From positions 179,644-243,643 of the forward strand of contig NZ_KB891802.1 in assembly GCF_000373565.1 (NCBI RefSeq): a DNA stretch of 64,000 nucleotides. Direction: 5' to 3'. Shown here piece after piece: positions 24,187-32,759 of the stretch; positions within the stretch are counted from its first letter, which is position 1; each line of letters starts with the position of its first letter. Under the pieces are notes generated by a model, which searched no databases, had not been told where the DNA came from, and worked only from the letters and a program-made list of their open reading frames with translations. This stretch comes from Streptomyces sp. HmicA12 (GTDB lineage: Bacteria > Actinomycetota > Actinomycetes > Streptomycetales > Streptomycetaceae). The position numbers were made by a program, and so were the translations under genes.

Positions 24187-25224
24187 TCAGCTCCGCCCGG
24201 CCCAGATGTTCGTGCCGGGCGTGGAGACCGCGAACGAGTCGATTTCGGTCAGCTCCTCGTCCGTCAGCTTCGGACCCGCCAGCGCCGCCACGTTCTCCTC
24301 CAGCTGCTTCACGCTGGACGCGCCGATCAGCGCCGACGTCATCCGCTCGTCCCGCAGCACCCAGTTCAGCGCGAGCTGCGCGAGGGACTGGCCGCGGCGC
24401 CGCGCGATGTCGTTCAGGCCGTTCAGCCGGCGCAGGACCTCGTCGCTCAGCAGGTCAGGGTCGAGGGACTTGCCCTGCGTGGCGCGCGAACCCTCCGGGA
24501 TGCCCTTCAGGTACTTGCCCGTCAGCAGGCCCTGCGCGAGCGGCACGAAGGAGATGCAGCCCATGCCCGCCGCCTCCAGGGTGTCGAGCAGACCGTCGTC
24601 CTCCGTCCAGCGGTTGATCATCGAGTACGACGGCTGGTGGATGAGGGCCGGAACACCCATCTCCTTCAGCAGGCGCGCGGCCTCGGCCGTCTGCTCGCTG
24701 TTGTACGACGAGACGCCCACGTACAGCGCCTTGCCCTGCCGCACCGCCGATGCGAGCGCTCCCATCGTCTCCTCGAGCGGAGTCTCCGGGTCGAAACGGT
24801 GCGAGTAGAAGATGTCGACGTAGTCCACGCCCATCCGCTTCAGCGACGCGTCGAGCGACGACAGCAGGTACTTGCGGCTGCCCCACTCCCCGTACGGACC
24901 GGGGTGCATCAGGTAGCCCGCCTTGGTCGAGATGACCAGCTCGTCACGGTACGGGGCGAAGTCCTGCGCGAAGATCTTGCCGAAGTTGAGCTCGGCCGAA
25001 CCGGCCGGCGGGCCGTAGTTGTTCGCCAGGTCGAGGTGCGTGACGCCCAGGTCGAAGGCGCGGCGCAGGATCGCGCGCTGGGAGTCGAGGGTGCGGTCGT
25101 CCCCGAAGTTGTGCCACAGGCCGAGCGAGATCGCGGGCAGCTTCAGACCGCTGCGGCCCGTCCGCCGGTATTCCATCGAGTCGTAGCGGTCGGCCGATGC
25201 CACATAGGGAGAGGTGTCGTTCAT
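24187..25224 (-). CDS. Aldo/keto reductase (YghZ / L-glyceraldehyde-3-phosphate reductase group)
   Basis: This 345-aa NADPH-dependent reductase has the catalytic tetrad context: DLANNYG with Tyr, STKAGY with Lys, and FYSHRFDPETP with His. The NADP-binding C-terminal part is ALIGASSVKQLEENV. The YLMHPGPYGEWGSRKYL and HQPSYSMINRW blocks are typical of the YghZ/MgrA subgroup, which reduces L-glyceraldehyde-3-phosphate, methylglyoxal and related aldehydes. It is a detoxifying cytosolic enzyme transcribed alone and divergent from the prenyltransferase gene. Confidence 0.92.
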   Translation of the reverse strand: MNDTSPYVASADRYDSMEYRRTGRSGLKLPAISLGLWHNFGDDRTLDSQRAILRRAFDLGVTHLDLANNYGPPAGSAELNFGKIFAQDFAPYRDELVISTKAGYLMHPGPYGEWGSRKYLLSSLDASLKRMGVDYVDIFYSHRFDPETPLEETMGALASAVRQGKALYVGVSSYNSEQTAEAARLLKEMGVPALIHQPSYSMINRWTEDDGLLDTLEAAGMGCISFVPLAQGLLTGKYLKGIPEGSRATQGKSLDPDLLSDEVLRRLNGLNDIARRRGQSLAQLALNWVLRDERMTSALIGASSVKQLEENVAALAGPKLTDEELTEIDSFAVSTPGTNIWAGRS

Positions 25225-25333
25225 GGGTACGAAGCTACGTCAGTGCTCTGACACCCCATAGCTCCCACCCAGTTTTCCGGGGGTACGCTTTCGCCTTCGG
25301 GGACTGCCGTCTGCACGGAGGGGCGAAAAGACC

Positions 25334-26107
25334 GTGAACCTGCGCGACAGGCTGCGCGGCCTGCTGGTCAGGCTGTACGCACGCCGGGTCGAAGGCCACC
25401 TGGACCACGATCAGGCGCCCAAGCACATCGGCGTCATCATGGATGGCAACAGACGCTGGGCGAAGGCCGCCGGATCCACCACCGCCCAGGGGCACCAGGC
25501 GGGTGCCGACAAGATCGAGGAGTTCCTCGGCTGGTGCAGCGAGACGGACGTCGAGGTCGTCACGCTGTGGCTGCTGTCGACGGACAACTTCGACCGGCCC
25601 CAGGACGAACTGGTCCCGCTGCTCGGCATCATCGAGGACACCGTCCGCTCGCTCGCGGCCGACGGCCGCTGGCGCGTCCACCACGTGGGCGCCACCGACA
25701 TCCTCCCCGCCGGCATGCAGACCGTGCTCAAGGAGGCCGAGGAGGCCACCGCCCACCGCGACGGAATACTCGTCAACGTCGCGATCGGCTACGGCGGCCG
25801 CCAGGAGATCGCCGACGCCGTCCGCTCGATGGTCGTCGAGGCGGGGGAGAAGAAGCAGTCGCTCGAGGAGCTGGCCGAGGCCGTCTCCGTCGACCTGATC
25901 GGCAAGCACCTCTACACCAGTGCCCAGCCCGACCCGGACCTCGTCATCCGCACCAGCGGCGAGCAGCGGCTTTCCGGCTTCATGCTGTGGCAGACGGCGC
26001 ATTCCGAGTACTACTTCTGTGAAGTCTTCTGGCCCGCCTTCCGCAAGGTCGACTTCCTGCGCGCGATGCGCGACTACGCCGCGCGGCACCGGAGGTTCGG
26101 CGGCTGA
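25334..26107 (+). CDS. cis-prenyltransferase (isoprenyl diphosphate synthase, UppS family)
   Basis: The 257-aa protein starts at GTG 25334. It has the family signature HIGVIMDGNRRWAK with the catalytic Asp, the central block VTLWLLSTDNFDRP, and the C-terminal LVIRTSGEQRLSGFMLWQ and EYYFCEVFWPAFRKVDF. These enzymes condense isopentenyl diphosphate in cis to make polyprenyl diphosphates for cell-wall lipid carriers. The LLSTDNF and FMLWQ variants recall the short-chain M. tuberculosis Rv1086 type rather than the long-chain UppS, so the product could be short (Z,E-farnesyl diphosphate). This is inference from a few residues. Confidence 0.92.
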   Translation: MNLRDRLRGLLVRLYARRVEGHLDHDQAPKHIGVIMDGNRRWAKAAGSTTAQGHQAGADKIEEFLGWCSETDVEVVTLWLLSTDNFDRPQDELVPLLGIIEDTVRSLAADGRWRVHHVGATDILPAGMQTVLKEAEEATAHRDGILVNVAIGYGGRQEIADAVRSMVVEAGEKKQSLEELAEAVSVDLIGKHLYTSAQPDPDLVIRTSGEQRLSGFMLWQTAHSEYYFCEVFWPAFRKVDFLRAMRDYAARHRRFGG

Positions 26108-26190
26108 CCTGCCGTCAGTACGAGGCAGGACGAGGCGGGGAAGTACAGGGGTCATCAGGAGTTAACGCACGCGCCGTCATATGCCCTGGC

Positions 26191-26460
26191 ATGGCTGCGC
26201 GTGTTCGAGGGAATAACCCCCCCAGGTCGGTGTCCGCACCAAGGACACCGCATCTCAGCGGGCGGCACGGGGCCGCCCGCCCGGGAGGCCCTTTGCACCA
26301 GGACGACCGCACGAGAGCACGTGCGGATGACGACTTGGAGGGCCGGTTCTCGGCCCGCGCAGCGCGGCCGACGACCGGCACCCTTCGCCGGTACCCCCGG
26401 CCCGGTAACTCCTCCGTCGCTCCCCGACCTCATCCGAGGGGGTACGTCCTTCCGTGGTGA
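26191..26460 (+). CDS. Small ORF overlapping the PhoH gene (candidate PhoAT-like protein)
   Basis: An 89-aa frame from ATG 26191 ends in TGA at 26458-26460, which overlaps a GTG start of the PhoH gene (GTGA at 26457-26460). The protein is basic, proline-rich and of no recognised fold, and it lacks a good ribosome-binding site. In mycobacteria the PIN-PhoH gene phoH2 is preceded by an overlapping small gene (phoAT) proposed as an antitoxin, so position and overlap make this worth noting. It may equally be non-coding leader sequence: it spans two strong RNA hairpins. Confidence 0.3.
   Translation: MAARVRGNNPPRSVSAPRTPHLSGRHGAARPGGPLHQDDRTRARADDDLEGRFSARAARPTTGTLRRYPRPGNSSVAPRPHPRGYVLPW
26228..26280 (+). 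promoter_or_regulatory. Two adjacent RNA hairpins in the leader of the PhoH gene
   Basis: CGGTGTCC/GGACACCG (26228-26250, 7-nt loop) and GCGGGCGGC/GCCGCCCGC (26258-26280, 5-nt loop) are perfect stems, separated by seven bases, within the 346-nt gap after the prenyltransferase gene. There is no T-run. They may end the upstream transcript or form a structured 5' leader of the PhoH mRNA. The rest of the gap shows only the small ORF described separately. Confidence 0.5.
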
Positions 26461-27779
26461 CCAGTAACAAGCGCCTTCCCAAGCCCGACCGGCGCACTTA
26501 TGTTCTCGACACCAGCGTCCTGCTGGCCGATCCGAACGCCATGACCCGGTTCGACGAGCACGAAGTCGTGCTTCCTGTCGTCGTGGTCACGGAGTTGGAG
26601 GCCAAACGGCACCATCCGGAGCTGGGGTACTTCGCCCGGCAGGCCCTGCGCCTGCTCGACGACTACCGCATCCGCTTCGGACGCCTGGACGCCCCGATCC
26701 CCACCGGGGAACTGGGCGGCACGCTGCGCGTCGAGCTCAACCACTCAGACCCCAGCGTCCTTCCCTCGGGATACCGCCTGGGTGACAACGATTCCCGGAT
26801 TCTGGCCGTGGCCCGCAACCTGCAGGCCGAGGGGTTCGACGTCACGGTCGTCTCGAAGGATCTGCCACTCAGGATCAAGGCGTCGTCGGTCGGTCTCCTC
26901 GCCGAGGAGTACCGCGCCGAACTCGCCATCACGGACTCCGGCTGGACCGGAATGTCCGAACTGACCCTGGCCGGTGAGCAGGTGGACCTGCTCTTCGAGG
27001 AGGAGACGCTCTACGTCCCCGAGGCCGCCGATCTCCCCGTGCACACGGGCCTGACGATCCACTCCGAGCGTGGCAAGGCCCTCGGCCGCGTCACGCCGGA
27101 GGGCAACGTCCGGCTGGTGCGCGGCGACCGGGAGGCCTTCGGGCTCAAGGGGCGGAGCGCGGAGCAACGGATCGCGCTCGATCTGCTCCTCGACCCGGAC
27201 GTCGGCATCATCTCGATGGGCGGCCGGGCCGGCACCGGCAAGTCCGCGCTCGCGCTCTGCGCGGGCCTGGAGGCCGTGTTGGAGCGGCGCCAGCACCAGA
27301 AGGTGATGGTCTTCCGGCCGCTGTACGCGGTGGGCGGGCAGGAGCTCGGCTATCTGCCGGGCAGCGAGGCCGAGAAGATGGGGCCCTGGGCCCAGGCCGT
27401 CTTCGACACGCTCTCCTCCGTGACGAGCCGCGAGGTGATCGAGGAGATCACGGCCCGCGGGATGCTGGAGGTCCTGCCGCTCACGCACATCCGGGGCCGC
27501 TCGCTGCACGACGCGTTCGTGATCGTGGACGAGGCCCAATCCCTGGAACGGAACGTCCTGTTGACCGTTCTGTCCCGTATTGGAGCGAACTCGCGTGTCG
27601 TCCTGACCCATGACGTCGCCCAGCGCGACAACCTCAGGGTCGGGCGGTACGACGGGGTCGTCGCCGTCGTCGAGAAGCTGAAGGGGCACCCGCTGTTCGC
27701 GCACGTCACGCTGACGCGCTCGGAGAGGTCGCAGATCGCGGCCCTGGTGACCGAAATGCTCGAAGACGGCCAAATCTGA
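26454..27779 (+). CDS. phoH2: PIN-PhoH protein (PhoH2-like RNase/RNA helicase)
   Basis: The 441-aa protein has two domains. The N-terminal PIN nuclease (residues about 10-145) starts [15 protein letters not shown] and includes [11 protein letters not shown] and [12 protein letters not shown]. The C-terminal PhoH ATPase (from about residue 230) has Walker [29 protein letters not shown] and Walker [17 protein letters not shown]. tuberculosis PhoH2 of this layout unwinds and cuts RNA in an ATP-dependent way. The start is GTG 26454 or GTG 26457; GAGGGGG lies upstream. It follows a structured leader and a short overlapping ORF. Confidence 0.93.
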   Translation: MVTSNKRLPKPDRRTYVLDTSVLLADPNAMTRFDEHEVVLPVVVVTELEAKRHHPELGYFARQALRLLDDYRIRFGRLDAPIPTGELGGTLRVELNHSDPSVLPSGYRLGDNDSRILAVARNLQAEGFDVTVVSKDLPLRIKASSVGLLAEEYRAELAITDSGWTGMSELTLAGEQVDLLFEEETLYVPEAADLPVHTGLTIHSERGKALGRVTPEGNVRLVRGDREAFGLKGRSAEQRIALDLLLDPDVGIISMGGRAGTGKSALALCAGLEAVLERRQHQKVMVFRPLYAVGGQELGYLPGSEAEKMGPWAQAVFDTLSSVTSREVIEEITARGMLEVLPLTHIRGRSLHDAFVIVDEAQSLERNVLLTVLSRIGANSRVVLTHDVAQRDNLRVGRYDGVVAVVEKLKGHPLFAHVTLTRSERSQIAALVTEMLEDGQI

Positions 27780-28198
27780 GGGAGTAGGCACCAGTTCGCA
27801 CCACTTGGCGCCGTCCGGTGAAGGCCAGAGAGCCTAGCCGGGCGGCGCCTTGGCGCGCGCCCGTTTCCTGAAATCCCAAGGGGCAAACGGGGTGTGACGT
27901 TTCCCACGCAACGCAGAATTGCCTAGCGGTGTCCGGATACGGCAGAGTCACGGTCCTGTCAGGCCCCGCATACGGCACTTGCGTACCCCCAGCGGTACAG
28001 CACCACCGCAGCATCAGCTGCACCTTGAACTCCATACCGGCCGTCGTATGCCGCCCGCGCACCACGCGGCGCTCCTCGCAAGGGAGTTGCCCACCGGGCC
28101 CGTGCCTCCCGTGACCCCGCAGTAGGGAGGCCAGCGCCAGGGGCACGATTGCGTCCGCGATGGTCACACTCAAGTGGGCGATGCTGGAAGGAAACCGT
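27780..28198. other. Leader/intergenic region upstream of the transglycosylase gene
   Basis: This 419-nt gap has no convincing gene. I looked for a c-di-AMP (ydaO-type) riboswitch, which precedes several Streptomyces wall-hydrolase genes, and did not find its conserved blocks. A short stem CCTCCC/GGGAGG lies near 28107-28130. The final part carries the ribosome-binding site GGAAGGAAA of the transglycosylase gene. Confidence 0.6.
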
Positions 28199-28906
28199 GT
28201 GAGCCGGATTTCGGTCCGGGGATTCGCAGTGGCTTCGGCCACCGCGGTCACCACTGTCGGCGCCGTCGTGGGTGTTGCCTCGGGCAGCACCGCTCAGCCT
28301 GCTGAGGCTGAGGCAACGGCGAGCGACGCGACCCTCCTCGCCGATATACCCGCGGGCCAGCAGGCCCAGGTTCAGACCTCGTCCCTTGAGCAGCAGGCTC
28401 AGACGCAGGCCATCGCCGCGGACAACGCTGCGCAGAAGACGGCGGAGGAGTCGGCCCGTAAGAAGGCCGCCGAGGACGCCATCGCCAAGCAGCAGGACGC
28501 GCAAGCGGCTAAGGAGAAGGCTGAGAAGGAGGCGAAGGAGCGCGAGGAGGCCAAGAAGGCCGCCAGCCGTTCCGAGACCCGCGACGCCTCCAGCTTCACC
28601 ACTCAGTCGTCGTACTCCGTCGCCCAGATCCAGGCGATGGCACGGCAGATGGTGCCGTCCGGTCAGTTCCAGTGCTTCAGCAACATCGTGGACCACGAGT
28701 CCAGCTGGAACTACCGGGCCACCAACGCCTCCTCCGGCGCCTACGGTCTCTTCCAGGCACTGCCCGCCTCCAAGTACTCCACGGCGGGCGCCGACTGGCA
28801 GACGAACCCGGCCACCCAGATCAAGTGGGGCCTCAACTACATGGACAGCCGTTACGGCAGCCCGTGCGAGGCCTGGTCGTTCTGGCAGGCCAACCACTGG
28901 TACTAG
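28199..28906 (+). CDS. Secreted lytic transglycosylase (SLT-like)
   Basis: With GTG 28199 behind GGAAGGAAA the protein is 235 aa. A signal peptide (GFAVASATAVTTVGAVVGVASG, cut near AQPAEA) is followed by a strongly charged coiled coil of Ala, Lys, Glu and Gln (residues about 60-125). The C-terminal ~85 residues form a lysozyme-like SLT domain: FSNIVDHESSWNYRATN with the catalytic Glu, SGAYGLFQALPASKY, and WGLNYMDSRYGSPCEAWSFW. It should cleave the glycan strands of peptidoglycan at the cell surface. A strong hairpin terminator follows. Confidence 0.9.
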   Translation: MSRISVRGFAVASATAVTTVGAVVGVASGSTAQPAEAEATASDATLLADIPAGQQAQVQTSSLEQQAQTQAIAADNAAQKTAEESARKKAAEDAIAKQQDAQAAKEKAEKEAKEREEAKKAASRSETRDASSFTTQSSYSVAQIQAMARQMVPSGQFQCFSNIVDHESSWNYRATNASSGAYGLFQALPASKYSTAGADWQTNPATQIKWGLNYMDSRYGSPCEAWSFWQANHWY

Positions 28907-28927
28907 AGCGCACCGCGTTCAACCTTT

Positions 28928-28962
28928 CGGAGCCCTTCACCGTCCTACGGTGAGGGGCTCCG
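28928..28962 (+). terminator. Terminator after the transglycosylase gene
   Basis: CGGAGCCCTTCACCG and CGGTGAGGGGCTCCG form a 15-bp stem with one G-T pair and a TCCTA loop, beginning 21 nt after the stop codon. There is no long T-run. Confidence 0.8.
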
Positions 28963-29055
28963 GTGGTATAGCCATGTACGGTCGTGGCAAAGGCGCTCCG
29001 GGGGGAGTGGACGGTGCGCACGGGGACCCCTGCGGGGGAAATCAGAGGACGGATC

Positions 29056-30429
29056 ATGTCGCGAGTTCCAGGCTGGCTCGGCCGAGTCGGTGCCGGGATC
29101 AGCAAGGTCGGCGAGCGCCTGGACGAGCGCAGGGCCGAGGCGGAGCGGGACCGGGACGGCGACCTGCCGCACTCGCACGCGCCCGCACGGCCCGCGCCAT
29201 CCGCCGGGCAGGCGAAGGAGTCTGAGCCCGCGTCGGACGGTGCGCCGCAGGACCAGGTACCGCCGCCGCCGGCGTACGCACCGGCCATAGCGCCCCGGCC
29301 CGAGCCGGTCGTCGCCGTGCCGTGGGGCCTTCGGGTCGCCGCCGAGGCGGGCTGGCGGCTGTTGGTGCTGGCGGGCGCGCTCTGGGTCCTGATGAAGGTC
29401 ATCAGCTCCGTACAGCTGGTGGTGTTCGCGTTCGTCGCGGCGCTCCTCATCACGGCGCTGCTGCAGCCGACGGTGGCGCGGCTGCGCCGGCACGGGGTGC
29501 CGCGGGGCCTTGCCACCGCCCTCACGGCGATCCTCGGCTTCGTCATCATGGGGCTCGTCGGCTGGTTCGTGGTCTGGCAGGTCCAGGAGAACATCGACAC
29601 GCTCTCCGACCAGGTCCAGGACGGCATCGACGAGCTCAGGAAGTGGCTGCTCAACAGCCCGTTCCATGTCACCGAGGACCAGATCAACGACATCGCGAAG
29701 CAGTTGCGCGACGCCATCGGGGCCAACACGAACGCGATCACCACGGCGGGCCTGGAAGGCGTCACCGTCATCGTCGAGGCGATGACCGGCATCCTTCTCA
29801 CGATGTTCTCGACGCTGTTCCTGCTCTACGACGGCCGGCGCATCTGGGACTGGACGCTCAAGCTCGTCCCGGCGCAGGCCCGTCCGGGCATCGCGGGTGC
29901 GGGTCCCCGGGCCTGGCGCACGCTCACGGCCTACGTCCGCGGCACGGTGATAGTCGCTCTGATCGACGCCATCTTCATCGGCCTCGGCATCTACTTCCTC
30001 GGGGTCCCGATGGCCGTGCCGCTGGCGGTCTTCATCTTCCTGTTCGCGTTCATCCCGCTCGTGGGCGCCGTGGTCTCCGGAGCGCTCGCCGTGGTCGTGG
30101 CGCTCGTGACGCAGGGCGTGTTCACGGCCGTGATGGTGCTGGCGGTCGTCCTCGCGGTGCAGCAGATCGAGGGGCACATCCTGCAGCCGTTCATCCTCGG
30201 CCGGGCCGTACGGGTGCACCCGCTGGCCGTGGTCCTCGCCGTCGCGACCGGGAGCATGGTGTCCGGGATCGGCGGCGCGGTGGTGGCCGTACCGCTCGTG
30301 GCCGTCACGAACACGGTCGTCGGCTACCTGCGGAGCTGGTCCCAGGAGGCGGCACTGCGCCAGTCCCCGGTACCGCACGGAGCGACGGCGGTCTCGGTCG
30401 CGCCGGTTGATCCGTCGACCGACGATTAG
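29056..30429 (+). CDS. AI-2E family transporter (PerM-like exporter)
   Basis: From ATG 29056, behind GAGGA, the product is 457 aa; the open frame extends further upstream but without a better start. After a charged and Pro-rich cytoplasmic region (about 85 residues) there are about eight membrane helices. Typical family blocks are AALLITALLQPTVARLRRHGVPR near residue 125, FLFAFIPLVGAVVSGALAV near 330, and QQIEGHILQPFILGRAVRVHPLAVVLAV near 370. Members export small molecules or act as Na+/H+ antiporters; the name comes from E. coli TqsA. The substrate is unknown. A perfect bidirectional terminator separates it from ahpD. Confidence 0.9.
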   Translation: MSRVPGWLGRVGAGISKVGERLDERRAEAERDRDGDLPHSHAPARPAPSAGQAKESEPASDGAPQDQVPPPPAYAPAIAPRPEPVVAVPWGLRVAAEAGWRLLVLAGALWVLMKVISSVQLVVFAFVAALLITALLQPTVARLRRHGVPRGLATALTAILGFVIMGLVGWFVVWQVQENIDTLSDQVQDGIDELRKWLLNSPFHVTEDQINDIAKQLRDAIGANTNAITTAGLEGVTVIVEAMTGILLTMFSTLFLLYDGRRIWDWTLKLVPAQARPGIAGAGPRAWRTLTAYVRGTVIVALIDAIFIGLGIYFLGVPMAVPLAVFIFLFAFIPLVGAVVSGALAVVVALVTQGVFTAVMVLAVVLAVQQIEGHILQPFILGRAVRVHPLAVVLAVATGSMVSGIGGAVVAVPLVAVTNTVVGYLRSWSQEAALRQSPVPHGATAVSVAPVDPSTDD

Positions 30430-30484
30430 TGGGGGCTGCGCGAGAAGCCCCACCGGCCGCCAGCCGACCATGAGACGCAAAAGA

Positions 30485-30520
30485 GCCGGGCCCCGACACC
30501 ACAAGGTGTCGGGGCCCGGC
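30485..30520. terminator. Bidirectional terminator between the exporter gene and ahpD
   Basis: A perfect 16-bp stem (GCCGGGCCCCGACACC with GGTGTCGGGGCCCGGC) with loop ACAA lies between the convergent stops, preceded by AAAAGA on the plus strand. Confidence 0.85.
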
Positions 30521-30533
30521 CCCATTCAGCCCG

Positions 30534-31064
30534 CTACGACAGGATGTCCTCCGCGTCGAGCGTGACCGCCACCGCCTGAATGACGGACGCGATCTTGAAG
30601 GCCTCCTGGACGACCTCGCGGTCGACGCCGGCCTTGCGCAGCACCTGCTCGTGCGAGTCGAGGCACATGCCGCAGCCGTTGATCGCGGAGACCGCGAACG
30701 ACCACAGCTCGAAGTCGACCTTGTCGACGCCCGGGTTGCCGATGACGTTCATCCGCAGACCGGCGCGCATCGTCCCGTACTCGTTGTCCGAGAGCAGGTG
30801 ACGCGTGCGGTAGAAGACGTTGTTCATCGACATGACGGCGGCAGCCGACTTCGCGGCCTTGAACGCCTCGGGCGACAGGTTCGCCTCGGCCTCGGGCGCC
30901 AGCTCGCGCAGGACGCGCGGCGAGCGCGCGGCGATGGCGGTCGCGAGGACCGTGCCCCACAGCTGCTGCGCCGGCAGGTCCGAGTTGCCGATGACCGAGC
31001 CCAGGTTGAGCTTCAGGTCCTTGGCGTAGTCCGGTATGGCGGACTTCAGTTCGTCGAGAGCCAT
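30534..31064 (-). CDS. ahpD: Alkyl hydroperoxidase AhpD
   Basis: The 176-aa protein has the AhpD CxxC active site with the nearby His in [19 protein letters not shown] and the helical fold of the carboxymuconolactone decarboxylase family. AhpD shuttles electrons to AhpC, in mycobacteria together with dihydrolipoamide components, and so replaces AhpF. It lies 15 nt after ahpC on the same strand, so the pair is one operon driven from the ahpC-oxyR promoter region. Confidence 0.96.
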   Translation of the reverse strand: MALDELKSAIPDYAKDLKLNLGSVIGNSDLPAQQLWGTVLATAIAARSPRVLRELAPEAEANLSPEAFKAAKSAAAVMSMNNVFYRTRHLLSDNEYGTMRAGLRMNVIGNPGVDKVDFELWSFAVSAINGCGMCLDSHEQVLRKAGVDREVVQEAFKIASVIQAVAVTLDAEDILS

Positions 31065-31079
31065 GTCAGATACTCCCGT

Positions 31080-31634
31080 TCACTCGCCCGAGAGCAGCGC
31101 GACCGGGTCCAGGGTCTCGTCGCCCTTGCTCCAGTTGCACGGGCACAGCTCGTCCGTCTGGAGCGCGTCGAGGACCCGGAGGACCTCCTTGGGGTTACGG
31201 CCGACGGAACCGGCGGTCACCATCGTGAACTGGATCTCGTTGTTCTGGTCGACGATGAAGACGGCGCGCTGCGCGAAGCCGTCCTCGCCCTCGATACCGA
31301 GGTCACGCATGAGCTCGTGCTTCGAGTCGGCCAGCATCGGGAAGGGCAGGTCCGTCAGGTCCGGGTGGTCCTTGCGCCAGGCGTGGTGCACGAACTCGGA
31401 GTCGCCGGAGAAGCCGAGGACCTGGGCGTCACGGTCGGCGAACTCGTCGTTCAGCTTGCCGAAAGCGGCGATCTCGGTCGGGCACACGAAGGTGAAGTCC
31501 TTGGGCCACGCGAAGACGATCTTCCACTTGCCCTCGTAGGTCTTGTGGTTGATCTGCTCGAACTCCTGCCCCTTCTCCAGCGAGACACAGGCAGTCAGGT
31601 CGAACTCGGGGAACTTGTCACCGACAGTGAGCAC
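31080..31634 (-). CDS. ahpC: Peroxiredoxin AhpC
   Basis: This 184-aa 2-Cys peroxiredoxin has the peroxidatic Cys51 in FTFVCPTE and resolving cysteines in the tail motif ELCPCNW (about residues 164 and 166), as in the actinobacterial AhpC that works with AhpD. It reduces hydrogen peroxide, organic peroxides and peroxynitrite in the cytosol. The gene is divergent from oxyR across 135 nt; activation by oxidised OxyR is the expected control. Confidence 0.97.
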   Translation of the reverse strand: MLTVGDKFPEFDLTACVSLEKGQEFEQINHKTYEGKWKIVFAWPKDFTFVCPTEIAAFGKLNDEFADRDAQVLGFSGDSEFVHHAWRKDHPDLTDLPFPMLADSKHELMRDLGIEGEDGFAQRAVFIVDQNNEIQFTMVTAGSVGRNPKEVLRVLDALQTDELCPCNWSKGDETLDPVALLSGE

Positions 31635-31769
31635 GCGCTCTCCTTGCAGCTTGGAATCGTCCCTTTTTGGGGGACCTTTCCGTGGGTTGGACTGTGCAAG
31701 ATCGTGGCACAGAGTGCATTGATTACGGAAATAGCTAGACTCGGTCGTGTTGATCGGAGGTGGCTATCA
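31635..31769. promoter_or_regulatory. ahpC-oxyR divergent promoter region, presumed OxyR operator
   Basis: The 135-nt region between the two divergent starts includes GGAAATAGCTAGACTCGG (about 31723-31740), whose ATAGCTA core resembles OxyR half-sites of the ATAG type. It sits where an activator would contact both promoters. The rest has an A/T-richer stretch (CGTCCCTTTTTGGGGG) just upstream of ahpC. The assignment rests mainly on gene context. Confidence 0.5.
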
Positions 31770-32732
31770 ATGGCCGTAGTCAAGGGGAAACCCGCAGGTG
31801 CGCGGCGCCGTCAGCCCAGCCTGGCGCAGCTGCGGGCGTTCGCCGCGGTCGCGGAGCATCTGCACTTCCGGGACGCGGCGGCCGCGATCGGGATGAGCCA
31901 GCCCGCGCTGTCGGGGGCCGTGTCGGCCCTGGAGGAGACGCTGGGGGTGACCCTTGTCGAGCGTACGACGAGAAAAGTGCTGCTCTCGCCCGCCGGGGAG
32001 CGGATCGCGGTGCGGGCGCGCGCCGTGCTCGACGAGGTCGGGGCGCTCATGGAGGACGCGGAGTCGGTGCGCGCGCCGTTCACGGGGGCGCTGCGGCTCG
32101 GCGTGATCCCGACGGTCGCGCCGTACCTGCTGCCGACCGTGCTGCGGCTGGTGCACGACACGTACCCGGACCTGGATCTCCAGGTGCACGAGGAGCAGAC
32201 GGCGTCGCTGGTCGAGGGGCTCGGCGCCGGGCGGCTCGATCTGCTGCTGCTCGCCGTGCCGCTCGGGGTGCCCGGCATCACCGAACTCCCCCTGTTCGAC
32301 GAGGACTTCGTGCTCGTCACGCCGCTCGACCACTGGCTGGGCGGCCGGGAGGGGATTCCGCGCGAGGCGCTGCGCGAGCTGAATCTGCTGCTCCTCGACG
32401 AGGGGCACTGCCTGCGGGACCAGGCCCTGGACATCTGCCGGGAGGCGGGCCGCGACGACGCTCCCGTCACCACGACGGCCGCCGGGCTCTCCACGCTGGT
32501 CCAACTCGTCGCCGGCGGGCTCGGGGTGACGCTTCTTCCGCGGACCGCCGTGGCCGTCGAGACCAGTCGCAGCAGTCAGCTGCTGACGGGGTACTTCGCC
32601 GAGCCGGCGCCCACGCGCAGGGTGGCTCTCGCCATGCGCGCGGGCGCGGCTCGCTCCGCGGAGTACCGGGAGTTGGCGGCTGCCCTGCGAAGTGCCCTGC
32701 GGGGGTTGCCGGTTCGGATTCCGGGGGAGTGA
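31770..32732 (+). CDS. oxyR: Peroxide-sensing LysR regulator OxyR
   Basis: With ATG 31770 behind GGAGG the protein is 320 aa. It has a LysR winged helix-turn-helix (AQLRAFAAVAEHLHFRDAAA and MSQPALSGAVSALEE) and a substrate-binding-like domain. The two redox cysteines of OxyR are present in EGHCLRDQALDIC (Cys214 and Cys223), matching the GHCLRDQ motif of E. coli OxyR. Divergent placement to ahpCD supports peroxide control of those genes and of itself. Confidence 0.95.
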   Translation: MAVVKGKPAGARRRQPSLAQLRAFAAVAEHLHFRDAAAAIGMSQPALSGAVSALEETLGVTLVERTTRKVLLSPAGERIAVRARAVLDEVGALMEDAESVRAPFTGALRLGVIPTVAPYLLPTVLRLVHDTYPDLDLQVHEEQTASLVEGLGAGRLDLLLLAVPLGVPGITELPLFDEDFVLVTPLDHWLGGREGIPREALRELNLLLLDEGHCLRDQALDICREAGRDDAPVTTTAAGLSTLVQLVAGGLGVTLLPRTAVAVETSRSSQLLTGYFAEPAPTRRVALAMRAGAARSAEYRELAAALRSALRGLPVRIPGE

Positions 32733-32759
32733 GGCTCGGTTCCGTTGCCGACTGCCGCG

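Noticed and set aside
27780-28198. c-di-AMP riboswitch upstream of the transglycosylase gene
   Set aside because: Some Streptomyces wall-hydrolase genes have one, but the conserved sequence blocks are not present in this leader.
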